64,000 nucleotides of DNA. It comes from Eriocheir sinensis (lineage: Eukaryota > Arthropoda > Malacostraca > Decapoda > Varunidae). Of this stretch, positions 10,691 through 21,448 are shown piece after piece (positions within the stretch are counted from its first letter, which is position 1; every line of letters begins with the position of its first letter). Below the pieces are notes generated by a model. It searched no databases. It was not told the origin of the DNA and worked only from the letters and a program-made list of their open reading frames with translations. The translations under genes and the position numbers were made by a program. The DNA lies in NCBI RefSeq assembly GCF_024679095.1, contig NC_066520.1:7752409-7816408 (forward strand), in the 5' to 3' direction.

Positions 10691-11935
10691 GCATTCTGAA
10701 TGAGGACTCGGTCAAGCCCACAGCCGCCTTCATCCCCAGTGATGTTATATACCTGGACTTTCAGAAAGCCTTTGACAAGGTACCGCACGAGTGACTCCTT
10801 AAGAAACTGCACTCGGCGGGCATTGGAGCCAATCTGATCGCGTGGATAAGAGATTGGCTCACCGACAGAAAACAACGAGTACTACTCAATGGACAGCCTT
10901 CCGATTGGCTTCCAGTCACTAGTGGAGATGACCTCGAATCAGGACTGAAATCCACAATATCGAAATTTGCTGATGACACTAAGGTGGGTGGAAAGGCCCT
11001 CACAAAGACCGAGTGCAAAATCATTCAGAAAGACCTCAATCACATTATCGAATGGTCGGAAAAATGGCAAATGTCCGTTAATGTTGACAAATGCAAAGTC
11101 ATGCACATTGGGTCCAGGAATAGTAACCACACATACATCATGAATGGGAAACCTCTGCAGGCAATGCAGGAGGAAAAGGATCTTGGAGTCACTATCAGCA
11201 GTGACCTGAAACATGCGAATCACTGTAAAAAAGCATACAACAAAGCCAACACTATGCTTGGGTTCATAGCAAGGAACTTTGAGTGTAAAACGCCAGACGT
11301 GATGCTATCCTTGTATAATTCCATGGTAAGACCGCACCTCGAGTATGCAGTACAGTTCTGGTCTCCAAATTACAGAAAGGACATTGATTTACTGGAAAGG
11401 ATTGAACGACGCGCCACGAAGATGATACCAACCTTAAGGGCTCAACAGTATGAGGAACGACTCAAGCATCTCAATCTCTTTACATTGGAGAAAAGACGAC
11501 TACGAGGGGATATGATTCAAGTCTTCAAGTATCTGAAAAAATTCAATAACGTCGATTACTCCAAATTCTTTGAACTGCAACCTAAGAACTAGAAATAATG
11601 GTTTACCCATTCAGTCTAGTCAATGTAACACAGACATCGGAAGGAGTTTCTTTTCAAACCGAGTCATCCGCCACTGGAACAATCTTCCTTCAGAAGTAGT
11701 AAATGCGAATACCATCAACTCCTTTAAATGTAGAATTGACCGTCACTTCGCTGTGTCGGGAGGAAACTGAATATCGAGGTGCTTTCATCTGCTTCTCAAT
11801 ATCGAGGTTCTTTCATCTGCTCCCCAGGCCCCAAGTGGCTGTCGAGCAGATTAAATCACCAAAGCGGGCAACCTCATAATGAGCCAATAGGCTTTCTGTT
11901 GCCTGCATTTCCATGTTCCCATGTTTCCAGTGCCT
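10691..11935 (+). mobile_element. CR1/L2-like LINE, 3' part
   Basis: Plus-strand reverse transcriptase end: VIYLDFQKAFDKVPHE (motif A) then a stop, an internal deletion that fuses LPVTSG directly to DDLESG and so loses the VPQG block, then SKFADDTKVGG (catalytic FADD) at about 10960. The longest open part (10984-11592) gives LGVTISSDLKHANHCKKAYN, HLEYAVQFWSPNY and RIERRATKMIPTL, with a second frame for the C-terminal SFFSNRVIRHWNNLP. The 3' UTR has a duplicated TTTCATCTGCT element and ends around CCATGTTCCCATGTTTCC. Dead copy. Confidence 0.78.
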
Positions 11936-12417
11936 CCTACCACCATGATCAGCTCCAACTTGTCGCCCCACACCCTCAGTTTGCGACACCAAGATCTTTG
12001 GTTGGACGACTACAGGATCCTGGTCTGCCACTTCCCCATTCAGGAATCCCGGGTCCATCTCAAGCTGCTTCCTCCACTTGGGCCCCTGAGGATCCTTGGG
12101 GAGATATATTGGAGGATGAATCTGACACAAGAGCCAATGCAGATGATGCAGTTTCCCCTCCAATCTTTCACACTATGATGGTCTACATTGCTTGCTGTTT
12201 TCCGGAGGTGCTTGGGTATGTGCAAAAGGCTCACCGTCCAGCCCCACCAGGAGAAGTCAGGCCTGTGGAGGATAAACAGATTAGATTTACTAGGACACAG
12301 CCTATGGATTTCTCCCTAGATGCTGCCACCAAGGCTCTTGTCTCTGCTACTGAAGGCTCCAGGCCGTCCCTTGCCTGTTACCCGTCCAACAGGTTCAGGA
12401 GGATCTATGCTGTTAGG
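11936..12417 (+). pseudogene. gag-like fragment, possibly DIRS
   Basis: A plus-strand open stretch (from 11779 to 12480) whose core reads PEDPWGDILEDESDTRANAD, then CCFPEVLGYVQKAHRPAPP and RTQPMDFSLDAATKAL. The Pro-rich, acidic style resembles retroelement gag of the DIRS type, but I see no decisive motif. It is cut at 12418 by an inverted SINE. Other retroelement gag proteins are possible. Confidence 0.35.
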
Positions 12418-12614
12418 CTTTTACACTGGTGGAGCCTGATGGTCGTCCCAGCTCATTGTGGCGCAGGTGAGTGTTTATAGTAGCACCATCTTGTTTTGGC
12501 TCATATTGCCCCCTGGAGCTCATCTTTAAGTCTCTCTTTGAAGAGGTAATCTTGAGTCCGGGTTGATAGGTGATCTTCAGGGCAGTATGTGGGTAATTTT
12601 AGGCCACTCGGCAG
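12418..12614 (-). mobile_element. tRNA-derived SINE, 3' part of a split copy
   Basis: Reverse-complement body of the SINE seen intact at 18591-18896 (shared blocks include CTATAAACACT and GACCATCAGG). It is separated from its tRNA-like head (17035-17140) by the element 12615-17026. Flanks GCTGTTAGG (left) and GCTGTTTTT (right of the head) suggest a short SINE target duplication. Confidence 0.8.
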
Positions 12615-13030
12615 CATAGCTGGGCATTATTGCGATAAGTTATTGCGATACTTTATCGCTGATAACAAAATCGGGTTATCGGCCATCCGCTACTTATTTA
12701 AATATATATCGGTATCTTCGTTACTTCTGTAACCAAACTAGTGATAATCGCTACTTTTTTCTGACTCTCAGAAAAAAAAACGTTGTCTCCTCCCTACTGC
12801 GCATGCGTGGCCCGGGCGCCCGGTGTTGTATGAAAAAACTTCGGGGTATGAAATATCTTCGGTGAAGAGATTTCATACTTAGATCATCAACATTTATTTT
12901 TTTATGTTAGATTCAAAAATAAATATATCAAAGAGAAAAATCATTTAACTTTGCCTCAAAACTGATTATTCACTGCCTCAAATTTGATATTCCATATTCA
13001 TTTGTGAGCATGCCATGGTATTGAAGGCAC

Positions 13031-13424
13031 CCAGTGTTGTGTTATTTGGTGTCCCATCGTCAAAAGCTGGCGCTTTTGTTTACAAATACTGGTCTCTCGT
13101 GAACTACGCATGTTCAGACCAGTAAGCGTAACCCTGTACAGTCTCACAAAGCTTTTTGACACATTAAGAGTAGTTGTTGGAAGGCTGGATCAGACACACA
13201 GTACCACCATCCTCGCTGTTTCTAGAACGACACTCTACATATAAATACAACTCGTACAGAGTGTCGTTTTAGAAACAGCAGGGATGGTGGTAGTGGTACT
13301 GTATATCTGATTCAGCCTTCCATCAACTCTTAATTACGATTAAAAAGCTTTGTGAGACTGTCGCTGCTAGTCTGAGCATGAAACAAAACAGCTTGACGGT
13401 GGGGACGCCAAATAACACAACACC
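13031..13424. repeat. long imperfect inverted repeat (foldback), 394 bp
   Basis: The left arm starts CCAGTGTTGTGTTATTTGG and the right arm ends with its inverse (CCAAATAACACAACACCGG). The arms continue inward through CTCACAAAGCTTTTT, GGAAGGCTG and GTTTCTAGAACGACACTCT around a central loop near 13245. Could be an independent foldback MITE or part of the host hAT-like element. Confidence 0.85.
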
Positions 13425-13544
13425 GGTTCAAGCGTTTCTAGTATTACTGTCCATATGTACGTGTCAACGTGTGGTTTTCAGGTTTTGTAAATTTTCTAAA
13501 ATACAGATAATGAAAATTTGAATTCATCTATGTTTTTTTTTATT

Positions 13545-16500
13545 TATTTATTTTTTTTTTTTTTACAACAAAGGAGGCAGTTCTAGGGCACACAAAAAAA
13601 GAAAACAATAATAAAAAAAAAGCCCGCTACTCGCTGCTCCCAAAAGAGAATTAAAAGAGGTGGCCGAAAGAAAGATCAATTTCGGAAGGAGAGGTGTCCT
13701 GATACCCTCCTCTTGGAAGAGTTCAAGTCGTAGGCAGGAGGAAATACAGATAAAGGAAGATTGTTCCAGAGTTTACCAGCGTGAGGGATGAAAGAGTGAA
13801 GATGCTGGTTAACTCTTGTATAAGGGGTTTGGACAGTATAGGGATGAGCATGAGTAGAAAGTCGTGTGCAGCAGGGCCGCAGGAGGGGGGGAGGCATGCA
13901 GTTAGCAAGTTCAGAAGAGCAGTCAGCGTGGAAATATTGATAGAAGATAGAAAGAGAGGCAACATCGTGGCGGAATTTAAGAGGTAGAAGACTATCAGTA
14001 GGAGGAGGAGAGCTGATGAGACGAAGAGCCTTAGACTCCGTTCTGTCCAAAAGAGCTGTGTGAGTGGAGCCCCCCCACACGTGAGATGCATACTCCATAT
14101 GAGGGTGGACAAGGCCCCTGTATATGGATAGCAACTGCGCGGGGGAGAAGGACTGGCGGAGACGATACAGAACGCCCAACCTCGAGGAAGCTGATTTAGC
14201 GAGAGAGGAGATGTGAAGTTTCCAGTTCAGATTTTGAGTTAAGGATAGACCGAGGATGTTTAGTGTTGAAGAAGGTGACAGCTGAGTGTTGTTGAAGAAT
14301 AAGGGATAGGTGTTTGGAAGATTGTGTCGAGTTGATAGGTGGAGAAATTGAGTTTTTGAGGCATTGAAGGACACAAGGTTCCTTCTGCCTCAATCGGAAA
14401 TGATAGCAAGGTCTGAGGTTAAGCGTTCTGCAGCCTCCAGTCTGGAGTCGTGTACTTCCTGATGTGTTGGTCTTCTATTGAAAGAAGTTGAATAATGCAG
14501 AGTGGAGTCGTCGGCGTATGAATGGACAGGACAGTTTGTTATGGAAAGAAGATCGTTGATGAATAACAGGAAGTGAGTGGGTGATAGGACAGAGCCCTGT
14601 GGAACGCCACTGTTGATAGATTTAGGGGAAGAGCAGTGACCGTCTACCACCGCAGAGATAGAACGGCCGGAAAGGAAACTGGAGATAAAGGAACAGAGAG
14701 GGGGATAGAATCCGAAAGAGGGCAGTTTAGAAAGCAAAGACTGGTGCCAGACTCTATCGAAGGCTTTCGATATGTCTAGTGCAACAGAGAAAGTTTCACT
14801 GAAACGGCTAAGAGAGGATGACCAAGAGTCAGTTAAGAGAGCAAGAAGATCGCCAGTAGGACCCCCCTTGCGGAATCCATACTGGCAATCAGATAGAAGG
14901 TTAGAAGTGGAAAGGTGCTTTTGACTATTCCGGTTAAGGATTGATTCAAAAGCTTTAGATAGACATGAAAGTAAAGCTATAGGGCGGTAGTTTGAGGGAT
15001 TGGAACAGTCACCCTTCTTAGGCACAGGCTGTACAAAGGCATACTTCCAGCAGGAAGGAAAGGTAGATGTTGATAGGTAGAGACGAAAGAGTTGACCAGG
15101 CAGGGTGTCAGCACAGAAGCACAATTTTTAAGGACAATAGGAGGCACTCCATCAGGACCATAAGCCTTCTGAGAGTTGAGGCCAGAGAGGGCATAGAAAA
15201 CATCATTTGGAAGAATCTTAATAACAGGCATAAAGGAGTCAGAGGGGGGATGAGTAGGAGGAATATGCCCAGAATCGTCCAGGGTGGAGTTCTTACAGAA
15301 AGTTTGAGTGAAGAGTTCAGCCTTAGAGACAGATGAGACGGCAGTGCTGCCGTCAGGGTTAAGGAGAGGAGGGAAAGAGGAAGAAGTGAAATTGGAGGAG
15401 ATATTTTTGGCTAGATGCCAGAAGTCATGGGAAGAATTAGAAGAAGCAAGGTGTTGACATTTTCTATTGATAAAAGAAGTTTTGGTAAGTCGGAGAATAG
15501 ATATGGCACGATTCCGCGCTGAAATGTAAAGGTCAAAGTTAGTGGGAGTTCGAAGGCTCTGGAACCTCTTGTGAGCTGTCTCTCTATCTTTAATAGCACA
15601 AGAACAAGCATGATTAAACCAAGGCTTTTTAGCATGAGGAGTAGAGAAAGAACATGGAATGTATGCCTCCATTCCAGAGACAATCACCTCTGAGATGCAC
15701 TGGGCACACACAGAGGGGTCTCTCTCCTGGAAGTAGTAATCAAAAGTACATCCTCAGGTCGTCCCACCGAGCTGAAGCAAAATGCCAGAAGCATTGCCTC
15801 TTCGGCAGGTCCAGAGGATGTACAGGAGTGATAGAACAGGATACAGAAATAAGGTTATGATCGGAGGAGCCCAACGGAGAGAACAGTTTGACAGAGTAAG
15901 CAGAAGGATTAGAGGTAAGGAAGAGGTCTAGAATGTTGGGCCTGTCTCCAAGACGGTCGGGAATATGAGTAGGGTGCTGGACCAACTGCTCTAGGTTGTT
16001 GAGAAGAGCAAAGTTGTAGGCTTGTTCACCAGGCTGGTCAGTGAAGGAGGATGAAAGCCAAAGCTGGTGGTGAACATTGAAATCTCCCAAAATGGAGATT
16101 TCAGCGAAGGGAGAGTGAGTCAAGATGTGCTCCACTTTAGAGTTCAAATAGTCAAAGAATTTTACATAGTTAGTAGAGTTAGGTGAGAGATAAACAGTAC
16201 ATATGTATTTAGTAATAGAATGACAATGAAGTCTTAGCCAGACGGTGGAAAATTCAGAAGAGTCAAGGTCGTGGGCATGAGAGCAAGTGATGTCGTTGTG
16301 CACGTAGGCGCAACATCCAGCTTTAGATTGAAATTTAGGATAGAGATAGTAGGAGGAAACAGAGTAGAGGTTGCTGTATCGTGGTGGGGTTTAGAGGAGG
16401 AGAGATGGTGTTCCACAGAATGAAAATTAGAACGAAGACCGCGAATGTTGCAGAAATTGATAAGGAGGTTCGAGGAGTTATCAGGCCACCTCTCAAGTCA

Positions 16501-16815
16501 GCAGCCAGAAGGGGAGTCCTCCCTGGGGGAATTTATGGTCCCCCCCCCAGGCGGGGACTCCGAGGCAGTGTTTTTGTTAGCCATTTTGAATTTTGAATTT
16601 TGGGAAAAGGTGTGTGTGTTGTGTGAATGTAGTGTGGTGTAGAAAGAGAGAGGAACGGTCTTTAGAGAGCATGCTGAACTGCTCTCAAGTGTTGATGAGA
16701 CAAAAGGGAAATGGTTAGTGAGGACATGGGAAGGGTCTTTGAAGGGCTTCAGCACCCTCTTCGCTTCCCATATATCCTCACTGGGAGGAGCTCATGCCCG
16801 TTCGGTAGGTGTCTT
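13545..16815 (-). mobile_element. Jockey-like LINE family B, near full length
   Basis: Minus-strand LINE with a T-rich (poly-A) end at about 13545-13620, a 3' UTR containing AGCGAGTAGCGGGC, ORF2 from about 16420 to 13676 and a 5' leader to about 16815. A second, 5'-truncated copy with the same 3' end is at 35530-37080. No ORF1 recognised; an open stretch 16755-16498 in the leader is of unknown meaning. Confidence 0.82.
13676..16420 (-). pseudogene. LINE ORF2: endonuclease and reverse transcriptase (family B)
   Basis: Encodes the target-cleaving endonuclease and reverse transcriptase of the family B LINE. Endonuclease part (16303-15740): [47 protein letters not shown] and [11 protein letters not shown], which carry the expected Asp/His residues. 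Linker 15711-15000. Reverse transcriptase (15124-14390): ALDISKAFDRVWHQSLLSK (motif A), INSGVPQGSVLSPTHF, HSYADDSTLHYS (YADD). C-terminal region (14374-13676): VHPHMEYASHVWGG and AGKLWNNLPLSVFPP. It is split over at least four frames, with a deletion at the start of the endonuclease, so it is inactive though all catalytic motifs are still readable. Confidence 0.85.
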
Positions 16816-17034
16816 CCTACCTACTCCAGCAACGATACAGCAATAGTATCGTTTTCGCCTATCGGACTTATCACTAGCTAGTATCGGAATTGTGGATTAA
16901 TATCGGGTATCGGTTATTGCCTATATTTGTTTCCAGTTAATGGATATCGGTTATCACCGATAAGGTTTTCCGTTATCAGTTATCGGTTATTGGGAATAAG
17001 GTTTTCTGTTATCTTGCCCAGCTATGCTCGGCAG

Positions 17035-17140
17035 TGACTGAAAAGTGACAGTTGTGTGGCAGCCACGATTTGAACCCGCATCCCTCCTGGATCTCCCGGA
17101 CGCGGTGCCGGCACGCTAACCACTCAGCCATCGCCTCCCC
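17035..17140 (-). mobile_element. tRNA-derived SINE, head of the split copy
   Basis: Reverse complement begins GGGGAGGCGATGGCTGAG (A-box-like) and contains GGGTTCAAATC (B-box of the RNA polymerase III promoter). It joins to 12418-12614 when the 12615-17026 element and one copy of the 8-bp duplication CTCGGCAG are removed. Confidence 0.85.
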
Positions 17141-17783
17141 GCTGTTTTTCTAGGATGTATCATGTAAATAATTTTTCGAGCTATTATTTTGTTTTCTCGG
17201 AATAGAACTCGGCTTCCACATCCCGACTCTAGCCCTGTTTACCTCAACCTGTATGTACTTTACCCATTTTGTGTTACTTCCATGATTATTTTTATTATCA
17301 TTGGCATTTCCCGATGTTGTATTGTTAGGCGGGCTCTGACTTGTATATAATTCTTTAAAGCAACCATAACAAGACCTCGCTTAGCTAGTACACATTGCGT
17401 GACTATAACATGGATAGGCACACTAATTTTAAAGGTCAGGTGAGTCGCGGGGTCGCGACTTTTAGGTGACCGAGCGATGTAAAGTGTATATTATAATGTA
17501 CATGTGAATGTGTGACTGTATGTGTCGCAGCATCATGGCAATGCCACGCCACAGGATGTTTACTAACACGTAGGTGCTAGGTTGTGCTTAGGAGGTGCTC
17601 CTTGCCATGGGAACGGTGCTGATTTGACAAGCCTTGGCACTGGTTTATTCCTGCAGCCGGACTGAAGCCGGCAGAAGACAGTAGGCGGCGGTGACGAGCA
17701 GATCACTGCTCAGGGTGTGTGTACGACTGCTCACAAACAAAAACTGTAATTATTCTGTAAAACTGTACTATAGTTAAAACTCA
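17141..17783. other. unassigned intronic stretch
   Basis: No coding or repeat family recognised. The part from about 17522 (TGTCGCAGCATCATGGCAAT) to 17775 has the look of an LTR edge but no matching second copy or polyprotein is present, so I do not call one. Confidence 0.25.
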
Positions 17784-17803
17784 TCACCATCATCATCATC
17801 ATT

Positions 17804-18587
17804 TCATCGACGCCTGCTCCTAGGAGCTCCCACCAGGGGATGGCCACGGCAGAAGAGCTTCCATCTTTCTCTATCCAGACACTCTCTCCTTGCCTGCTCA
17901 AAGTTTCTCAAAGATCTTTCCCCCCTCTCCCTAACGTACTCTTGCACCCTATCCCTCCATTTCACTGGAGGTCGTCCTCTAGCATTCCCTCCCTCTATCT
18001 CACTCACATACACCCTTCTGGTTATCTTACTCTCCTCCATTAGTTCTATGTGGCCAAACCACTTTAAAGTCTGTCGCTTCACTTCTTCCACCACTCCACA
18101 CCCTTCACCCCTGTGACACATTCTAAAATGCTCGTACACTTTCATTACTCATTCCATCCATTCTACTCACACCACAAGCACTCCTCAAATAACTCATTTC
18201 CACTGCCTGCACTCTAGACCTCTGACTTTCATTCCAGGCCCATGTTTCACTTGCATATGTGAGGGCTGGTACTATTATTGTATTTCTCAATTCCCTCTAA
18301 CTCCATGCTCACACTTCTGCCATTCATGATTCGTCCCAAGACCCTACCACCCTTCTTCCTTGCAATGCCCTTTCTCTTATCTCTCCCTCCGTACCACCAT
18401 GCTTACACATAACTGATCCAAGGTACTTAAACTCATTGACCTCCTCCATTTCTTTACCATTCAAAATTATTTTGCATTCTTTTTCACATTCAATTCCCAC
18501 TCTATATGGGCATACAAAATCCACAACCTCACTTCTACTTCGCTCACAAACCATCACTTTACTCTTGTTGGCATTTACTTTCAGCAT
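17804..18587 (-). pseudogene. RTE-like LINE C-terminal region
   Basis: After the SINE the frame resumes with VNANKSKVMVCERSRSEVVD and EEVNEFKYLGSVMCKHGG, then (second frame) RQTLKWFGHIELMEESKITR, GNARGRPPVKWRDRVQEYV and FCRGHPLVGAPRSRRR. LKWFGHI and GRPxxxWxDxV are the usual RTE C-terminal signatures. Frames are interrupted between 18320 and 18150. Confidence 0.82.
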
Positions 18588-18590
18588 TTT

Positions 18591-18896
18591 GGGGGAGGCG
18601 GTGGCTGAGTCGTCAAAGTAACGGCCTCGTGTTCAGGAGGACGCGAGTTCAATCCCCGCCCGGTGCCACCAAGCTGGGATTTTCAGTGGCTTAAAACTAC
18701 CCACATGCTGTCCAGAAGACCACCAATCAACCCGGACTCTAGATTTTAGGATCAAAGATGAGATCCGGGAGGGAGCATGAGCCAATGCAAAATGGCGCCA
18801 CTATAAACACTTGGGCCGACCATCAGGACCTACGGAAAGAAGCCTTGGACCGACCATCAGGATCCACGGCTGCAATGTAAAAAAAAACCAAAAAAC
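18591..18896 (+). mobile_element. tRNA-derived SINE, complete
   Basis: Head GGGGGAGGCGGTGGCTGAG carries an A-box-like TGGCTGAGTCG (18602-18612) and a B box GAGTTCAATCC (18645-18655), the internal RNA polymerase III promoter of a tRNA-derived SINE. The body continues through CAACCCGGACTCTAGA and GGCGCCACTATAAACACTTG and ends in an A-rich tail at about 18870-18896. It interrupts the RTE reverse transcriptase just after the catalytic box. Confidence 0.9.
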
Positions 18897-18899
18897 AAG

Positions 18900-20241
18900 C
18901 TTTCTCCTGTTACAGACACTATCAAAAACACTGACCAAATTTTGTTGGTCACTTTCATTTTCTGCAATGAGCACCGTGTCATCATCAAACAGTATCGAAT
19001 TCAGTACCCACTTCCTTCCCTCATCGAACAGTCTTACTCCAACTTTTCCAACTTTGCCCTTAATTTCTCTAATAATGCCATCCATATAAATATTGAATAA
19101 CCATGGTGACATGACTCACCCTTGTCTTAAGCCCACTTTTGTCTCAAAATGTTCACTTGTTTCTCCAGTAATTTTGACACATGCAGATGCATCCTCATAG
19201 AAAGACTTTATTGCAATAAGCAGTTTTCCTCCTACACCATAAATCTTTAAAACATCCCACAATGCAATCCAATCGACTCTGTCATAAGCTTTTTCCAAAT
19301 CCATGAAGGCAGCATATAGTTTCTTTCCTTTTGCTATTATTTTTTCTAGTACCATCCTGAAGGCAAATATCTGATCCACACATCCCATTCCCTTCCTGAA
19401 GCCTCCTTGTTCTTCACTGATTTTCTCTTCTGTAAGTCTTTGCACCCTCTTTATTATGACTTTTCCATATACCTTTCCGGGTATACTCAGGAGACTTATA
19501 CCTCTATAGCTCCCACATTCCCCTCTCCTGCCCCCCCCCCCCCCTTCCCATGCTACTTCACATATCTTGACCATCCATTTAACAACCACATCTCCTCCAC
19601 ACTTCAACATTTCTGCTGTGACTCCATCAATTCCTGCTGCCTTTCCATTTTTTAATCTTTTTATTGTCTGATTTACTTCTTCATATGTTATACTTCTTTC
19701 TTTATATACTTCTCCTCTACCTCTACTCAAAACTGCTGCTGTTACAGCTGTTGGACGTCCATCCTCAAAATTCATCAAGTTTTTGAAATATTCTCTCCAT
19801 CTCTCTTTCACAGCTTCCCCGTCTTTCAACATCTTTCCATTCTCTTCCATAACTTCATTTATTTTACTTGAGGAGATATTTTCTGCATTTCTTTCATTTT
19901 TTGCTTCTTTCCAATATGATTTCCTGTTCCCTTTATATTTTTCACTTAGTCTTTTTCCAAAGTCTTCATCAACTCTCTTCTTACTTTCTTTTATTGCTTG
20001 TTTTAATTTCATTTTGCATTCTCTATATTTCTTTTTCCTTTCCCATTTTACTTGTTCAGCCACATTTCTTTCTTGAGTTTTCTTAAAAAGTTCCCTTTTC
20101 TCTTTTACTATCCTCCTTATCTCTTCTGTCCACCATGAATTTCCTTTTCTTTTTCCATCTCTCACCACTTTCATCCCTACCACTTTTGTTGTAGTTACCA
20201 TTAATTCTTTAAATGTTCCAAAACCTTTTTCAATGTTTGTA
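18900..20241 (-). pseudogene. RTE-like reverse transcriptase
   Basis: Reverse transcriptase of the RTE LINE that copies its RNA onto nicked target DNA. A long open stretch (about 20240-19116) starts with a charged connector (KRKGNSWWTEEIRRIVKEKR), then KNGKAAGIDGVTAEMLKCGG, SYRGISLLSIPGKVYGKVI, EEQGGFRKGMGCVDQIF, YAAFMDLEKAYDRVDW (motif A) and ETKVGLRQG. A stop follows, and the next frame gives MSPWLFNIYMDGIIREI and SILFDDDTVLIAEN. The catalytic box reads FDDD instead of FADD; the two catalytic Asp remain. Broken by the stop and by the SINE. Confidence 0.85.
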
Positions 20242-21313
20242 CAGGTAACTCTCGATTTACGCGAGTGTTGCGTTCTTGAAGAGGTCGCGTAATTCAAAAA
20301 CAATGTAAATCAAACAAGAGGTAGGTTTCTGTCGAAAAATAAATACCGTAATTTTCGGTGTATAGCGCGCATTTTTTTGCATAAAAAATGCCTGAAAGTT
20401 TAGCCCTGTGCATTATACGCTGAATGTACAAATTTTTAATGATTTTTTCTTCTTTGGGATGATGTTTTTAAGGGTCTGTTTTTCGTCTTATCCAATAACA
20501 ACGGCAAACTTACTTTATTATTGTTTATAATCCTTCATAGTCCGTAGCTGTCCTATAATATGTTACCATAGAATACAGGGCGATCTAATAACTACTATAC
20601 AAAGACTAAATCGGTGGAAGATCCCGTTTTTCCGTCGGGCGCCAATTGTATGATCTTGATGTCACAGGTGGCTTAAGATTGTATGACTAAGGAGCAGTAC
20701 AAGCTACATAAAAAATCATGTTAGAAAAAAATGTCCATGTGTTCATTATTAATTATTAATATTAGTGAGAATAATGGGGTGAATATGATATCAAAAACTG
20801 TACATCATGAGTCTTGTACGAAGAGTTATTTCACGCAATCCCAGCCCGGCCGCCATTTGCATTATTTACAAACCACACAACCACACCCACACAACAAACA
20901 GATGAATGAAGCGTGTCAACAGAACCGAGATATCCTCTCGGGAACTCATTCTCAGCCCCTATCGTGTGAGGAAGAAATGAGGGACTCCATGAGGGGTTGG
21001 CTAGTATTGAGCAGTCTGGTACCAGTATCGTACCGTATTGCTGGTACCGTTAGTACCGGTACCTGCTCACCCCTATTGTTGAGTAGCGTGGCAGCGTAGG
21101 TACTGTATTGTTGTTCAAGTGGCGCGCGGGAAGGACTGAGCTCAGCTGTGTGGCCGTCTGAGTCCAGTTGCGTGAGACATCTGGTGGGCACTCCATAAAA
21201 TATCGCGTATAAGTGAAAAAAAACCGCCTAAATTAAAAATTTATTTGGATTTTGGACCCCGCGTTATTTAAAAAAACGCGTAAACAAAACTCGCGTAAAT
21301 CGAGAGTTACCTG
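20242..21313. mobile_element. Tigger/pogo-like MITE with extra insert (CAGGTAACTC family)
   Basis: TA at 20240-20241 and 21314-21315. Left end CAGGTAACTCTCGATTTACG and right end its perfect inverse. About 90 bp at the left and 240 bp at the right match the inverted relative at 49327-49758. The centre (about 20335-21065) is different and includes CCGTAATTTTCGGTGTATAG and a palindromic GGTACC-rich stretch (21020-21065), so further small elements have inserted or replaced the middle. No transposase. Confidence 0.85.
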
Positions 21314-21448
21314 TACTATTTTTTACATTTCTCATTTTTCACTTAAGGCCTCTGCCATTTCACGGTTATACTCATCTTTTATTTCTTTTTCCTGTAACAT
21401 TTCTATCTTCAGTATTTCCTTTTTTACTTCACCCTTCTTTTCAAACAC

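Larger units (their letters stand above)
12615..17026. mobile_element. non-autonomous hAT-like element with 8-bp target duplication, 4.4 kb
   Basis: Flanked by CTCGGCAG at 12607-12614 and 17027-17034. The ends are inverted repeats: CATAGCTGGGCA at the left and TGCCCAGCTATG at the right. Both subterminal regions are rich in TATCG/CGATA motifs (12635-12760 and 16830-17010), as in hAT elements where transposase binds subterminal repeats. No transposase seen. The inside holds a foldback (13031-13424) and a minus-strand Jockey-like LINE (13545-16815), which explains the large size. It sits inside a SINE. Confidence 0.82.

Noticed and set aside
17522..17775. Possible solo LTR
   Set aside because: No second copy, no polyprotein and no clear short flanking duplication.
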